In this document: one piece after another, positions 5,584-6,924 of the stretch
Layout: each line of letters starts with the position of its first letter
Numbering within the stretch: the first letter of the stretch is position 1
NCBI GenBank assembly: GCA_946482615.1
Contig: CAMLSF010000179.1
Span: 1-6,924, forward strand
DNA length: 6,924 nucleotides
From: an uncultured Chromatiaceae bacterium
Lineage (GTDB): Bacteria > Pseudomonadota > Gammaproteobacteria > Enterobacterales > Alteromonadaceae
Direction of reading: 5' to 3'
The notes under the pieces: model-generated
What the model saw: the letters and a program-made list of their open reading frames with translations, nothing else
Databases searched by the model: none
Told to the model about the DNA's origin: nothing
Position numbers and translations under genes: made by a program

Positions 5584-6922
5584 CGGTACCTGGAGAAACC
5601 TGTTCGACACGGGCGATAAAGTGCCCCTTCGCCAGCCGGGTTTTTATCTGTTGGCCTATCACAAGTGATGAAGCGTCAGTAATGACTTGCTGCTCTGCGT
5701 CAAAGCTGATGCTGTAGCCGCGCTCTAACGTGGCGAGGGGACTGACGGTATGTAAACGGCTGCTTTGCAATAACCACTGCTGCTGCTTTTGTTTCAGTAA
5801 CTGTTGCATCGACTGATGCAACTGATGCTGGTGCTGACTCAGTTTTTGTTGCTGCTGTTTAATCCGCACCAGTGGCGTCAGTTGTTGCAGACGATGCTGC
5901 AAAAACTGCCGCTGTTGGGACGCTTTATCGATACGTCTTAGTAAGGCGTTTTGCAGACGCAGCTGCAATTCATCCAGGTACTGCTGTTGTTGCTGTAAAC
6001 GCCGGGCCGGGTCGAGCAAAGTTAAACGATGCACTAAAGCTGTTAAACGGGGTTGCTGCTGCCGTAAATAACTTTGCATCGAACGTTGCAGCCGCTGCTC
6101 TGCGGCTTGCACCAACTGCAGTTGTTGTTGCTGATCCGGTGATACCAGCTCAGCTGCGGCAGAAGGTGTGGCTGCACGCACATCGGCAACAAAATCCGCT
6201 ATGGTAAAGTCAATTTCATGACCTACGGCACTGACGGTTGGGATAGGGCAATGGGCTATTAAACGTGCCACCTGCTCGTCATTAAAACACCATAAATCTT
6301 CCAGCGAACCACCACCCCGGCCAATCAGCAATACATCCACTTCATTGCGCGAAATAGCTTTTTGAATGGCATTGTAAATTTGCGTCGGTGCCTGAGTGCC
6401 CTGCACTAAACAAGGATAGATAATGACTTCAAGCGCTGGGGCGCGGCGCTTCAGTACTGTGATGATATCGCGGATGGCTGCACCAGTCGGCGAGGTGACC
6501 ACTCCAACTTTTTGTACTTTTTTCGGCAGCGGCTTTTTGCGCTCTGGCGCTAATAAACCTTCAGCGGCTAAAGTGGCTTTGATTTGTTCGTACTGTTGCT
6601 TCAGTAAACCATCACCCGCAGGTTCCAGCATATCGGCCAATAACTGATACTCCCCCCTGGGTTCATACACACTGATGCGGGCGCGGATCAGAATTTGCTG
6701 ACCATTTTTTGGCTGCAGGCTGGCGTATCTGTTGCTTTGTTTAAACATTGCCACTTTGACCTGAGCGGCCTGATCTTTGAGTGAAAAGTACCAGTGACCG
6801 GAAGAGGCGGCGATAAAATTGGACACTTCACCCACCAACCAGAGCTGGCGAAATTGCAGCTCCAGAGTCAGGCGAACTTCAGAGTTTAAGCGGGAGACAG
6901 TATAAATATCAGCTTGCGACAT
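5570..6922 (-). CDS. xseA: Exodeoxyribonuclease VII large subunit
   Basis: This is the complete 450-residue catalytic subunit of exonuclease VII, which with several XseB subunits degrades single-stranded DNA from both ends to oligonucleotides in the cytoplasm during repair and recombination. The order of parts matches E. coli XseA (456 residues): an N-terminal OB-fold (about 1-100) with YTVSRLN, GEVSNF, GHWYFSLKD and YEPRGEYQL; then PAGDGLLKQQYEQIK; the catalytic core with VVTSPTGAAIRDI (141-153), GRGGGSLEDLW (201-211), SAVGHEIDFTIADFVAD (231-247) and ATPSAAAEL (251-259); a long coiled coil (about 262-388) that binds XseB; and the C-terminal SPLATLERGYSI (394-405). The ATG at 6922 aligns with the family N-terminus; its ribosome binding site lies outside the window. 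The coiled coil is unusually rich in Gln. xseB is usually elsewhere in gammaproteobacteria and is not in this window. Confidence 0.97.
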   Translation of the reverse strand: MSQADIYTVSRLNSEVRLTLELQFRQLWLVGEVSNFIAASSGHWYFSLKDQAAQVKVAMFKQSNRYASLQPKNGQQILIRARISVYEPRGEYQLLADMLEPAGDGLLKQQYEQIKATLAAEGLLAPERKKPLPKKVQKVGVVTSPTGAAIRDIITVLKRRAPALEVIIYPCLVQGTQAPTQIYNAIQKAISRNEVDVLLIGRGGGSLEDLWCFNDEQVARLIAHCPIPTVSAVGHEIDFTIADFVADVRAATPSAAAELVSPDQQQQLQLVQAAEQRLQRSMQSYLRQQQPRLTALVHRLTLLDPARRLQQQQQYLDELQLRLQNALLRRIDKASQQRQFLQHRLQQLTPLVRIKQQQQKLSQHQHQLHQSMQQLLKQKQQQWLLQSSRLHTVSPLATLERGYSISFDAEQQVITDASSLVIGQQIKTRLAKGHFIARVEQVSPGTDANH

Positions 6923-6924
6923 AA

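Noticed and set aside
5803..5822. Inverted repeat GTTGCATC-GACT-GATGCAAC, a possible hairpin
   Set aside because: It lies deep inside xseA over Gln/His/Met codons, where repeated TTG/TGC/GAT words make such symmetry likely, and there is no T-tract or nearby gene boundary.

Overview
The window reads as a piece of a Gram-negative gammaproteobacterial chromosome. The evidence is an outer-membrane TonB-dependent receptor, an OmpR-type two-component pair, and an exonuclease VII large subunit that resembles the E. coli protein along its whole length. The moderate base composition and very Gln-rich XseA would suit a marine or freshwater Alteromonadales/Rheinheimera-like organism, but that placement is only a guess. 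All six proteins fall into recognisable families; no CRISPR array, tRNA, rRNA, transposase or phage gene was seen.

Plus-strand block (1-3508): the 3' part of a TonB-dependent receptor gene runs in from the left edge. A response regulator follows after 13 nt with its own ribosome binding site, and a sensor histidine kinase follows with no intergenic base (TAA then ATG). The three genes look like one operon, which suggests a signalling system tied to the uptake of whatever the receptor imports. The ligand cannot be read from this window. The kinase keeps its phospho-acceptor His but lacks the usual DxGxG box.

Convergence point (3509-3610): a GC-rich hairpin separates the plus-strand operon from the minus-strand genes.

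Minus-strand regulatory cassette (3611-5043): a TetR-family repressor and a classical short-chain dehydrogenase (SDR). Two almost identical inverted repeats (arms AATATGAT/ATCATATT, 4-nt spacer) lie just upstream of each gene. The one before the TetR gene covers the -10 box of a good sigma70-like promoter. An intrinsic terminator begins one base after the TetR stop codon, so the two genes appear to be separate transcripts controlled by the same operator. The simplest reading is a repressor that controls itself and one oxidoreductase. Two cysteines in its ligand domain make a reactive-compound inducer possible, but this is unproven.

Minus-strand housekeeping block (5131-6922): complete xseA and, overlapping its 3' end by 14 nt, a small protein with a minimal nucleotidyltransferase fold.

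The parts most worth following up are the two-operator TetR/SDR circuit, the receptor/two-component operon with its atypical kinase, and a 22-bp perfect palindrome inside the response-regulator gene.
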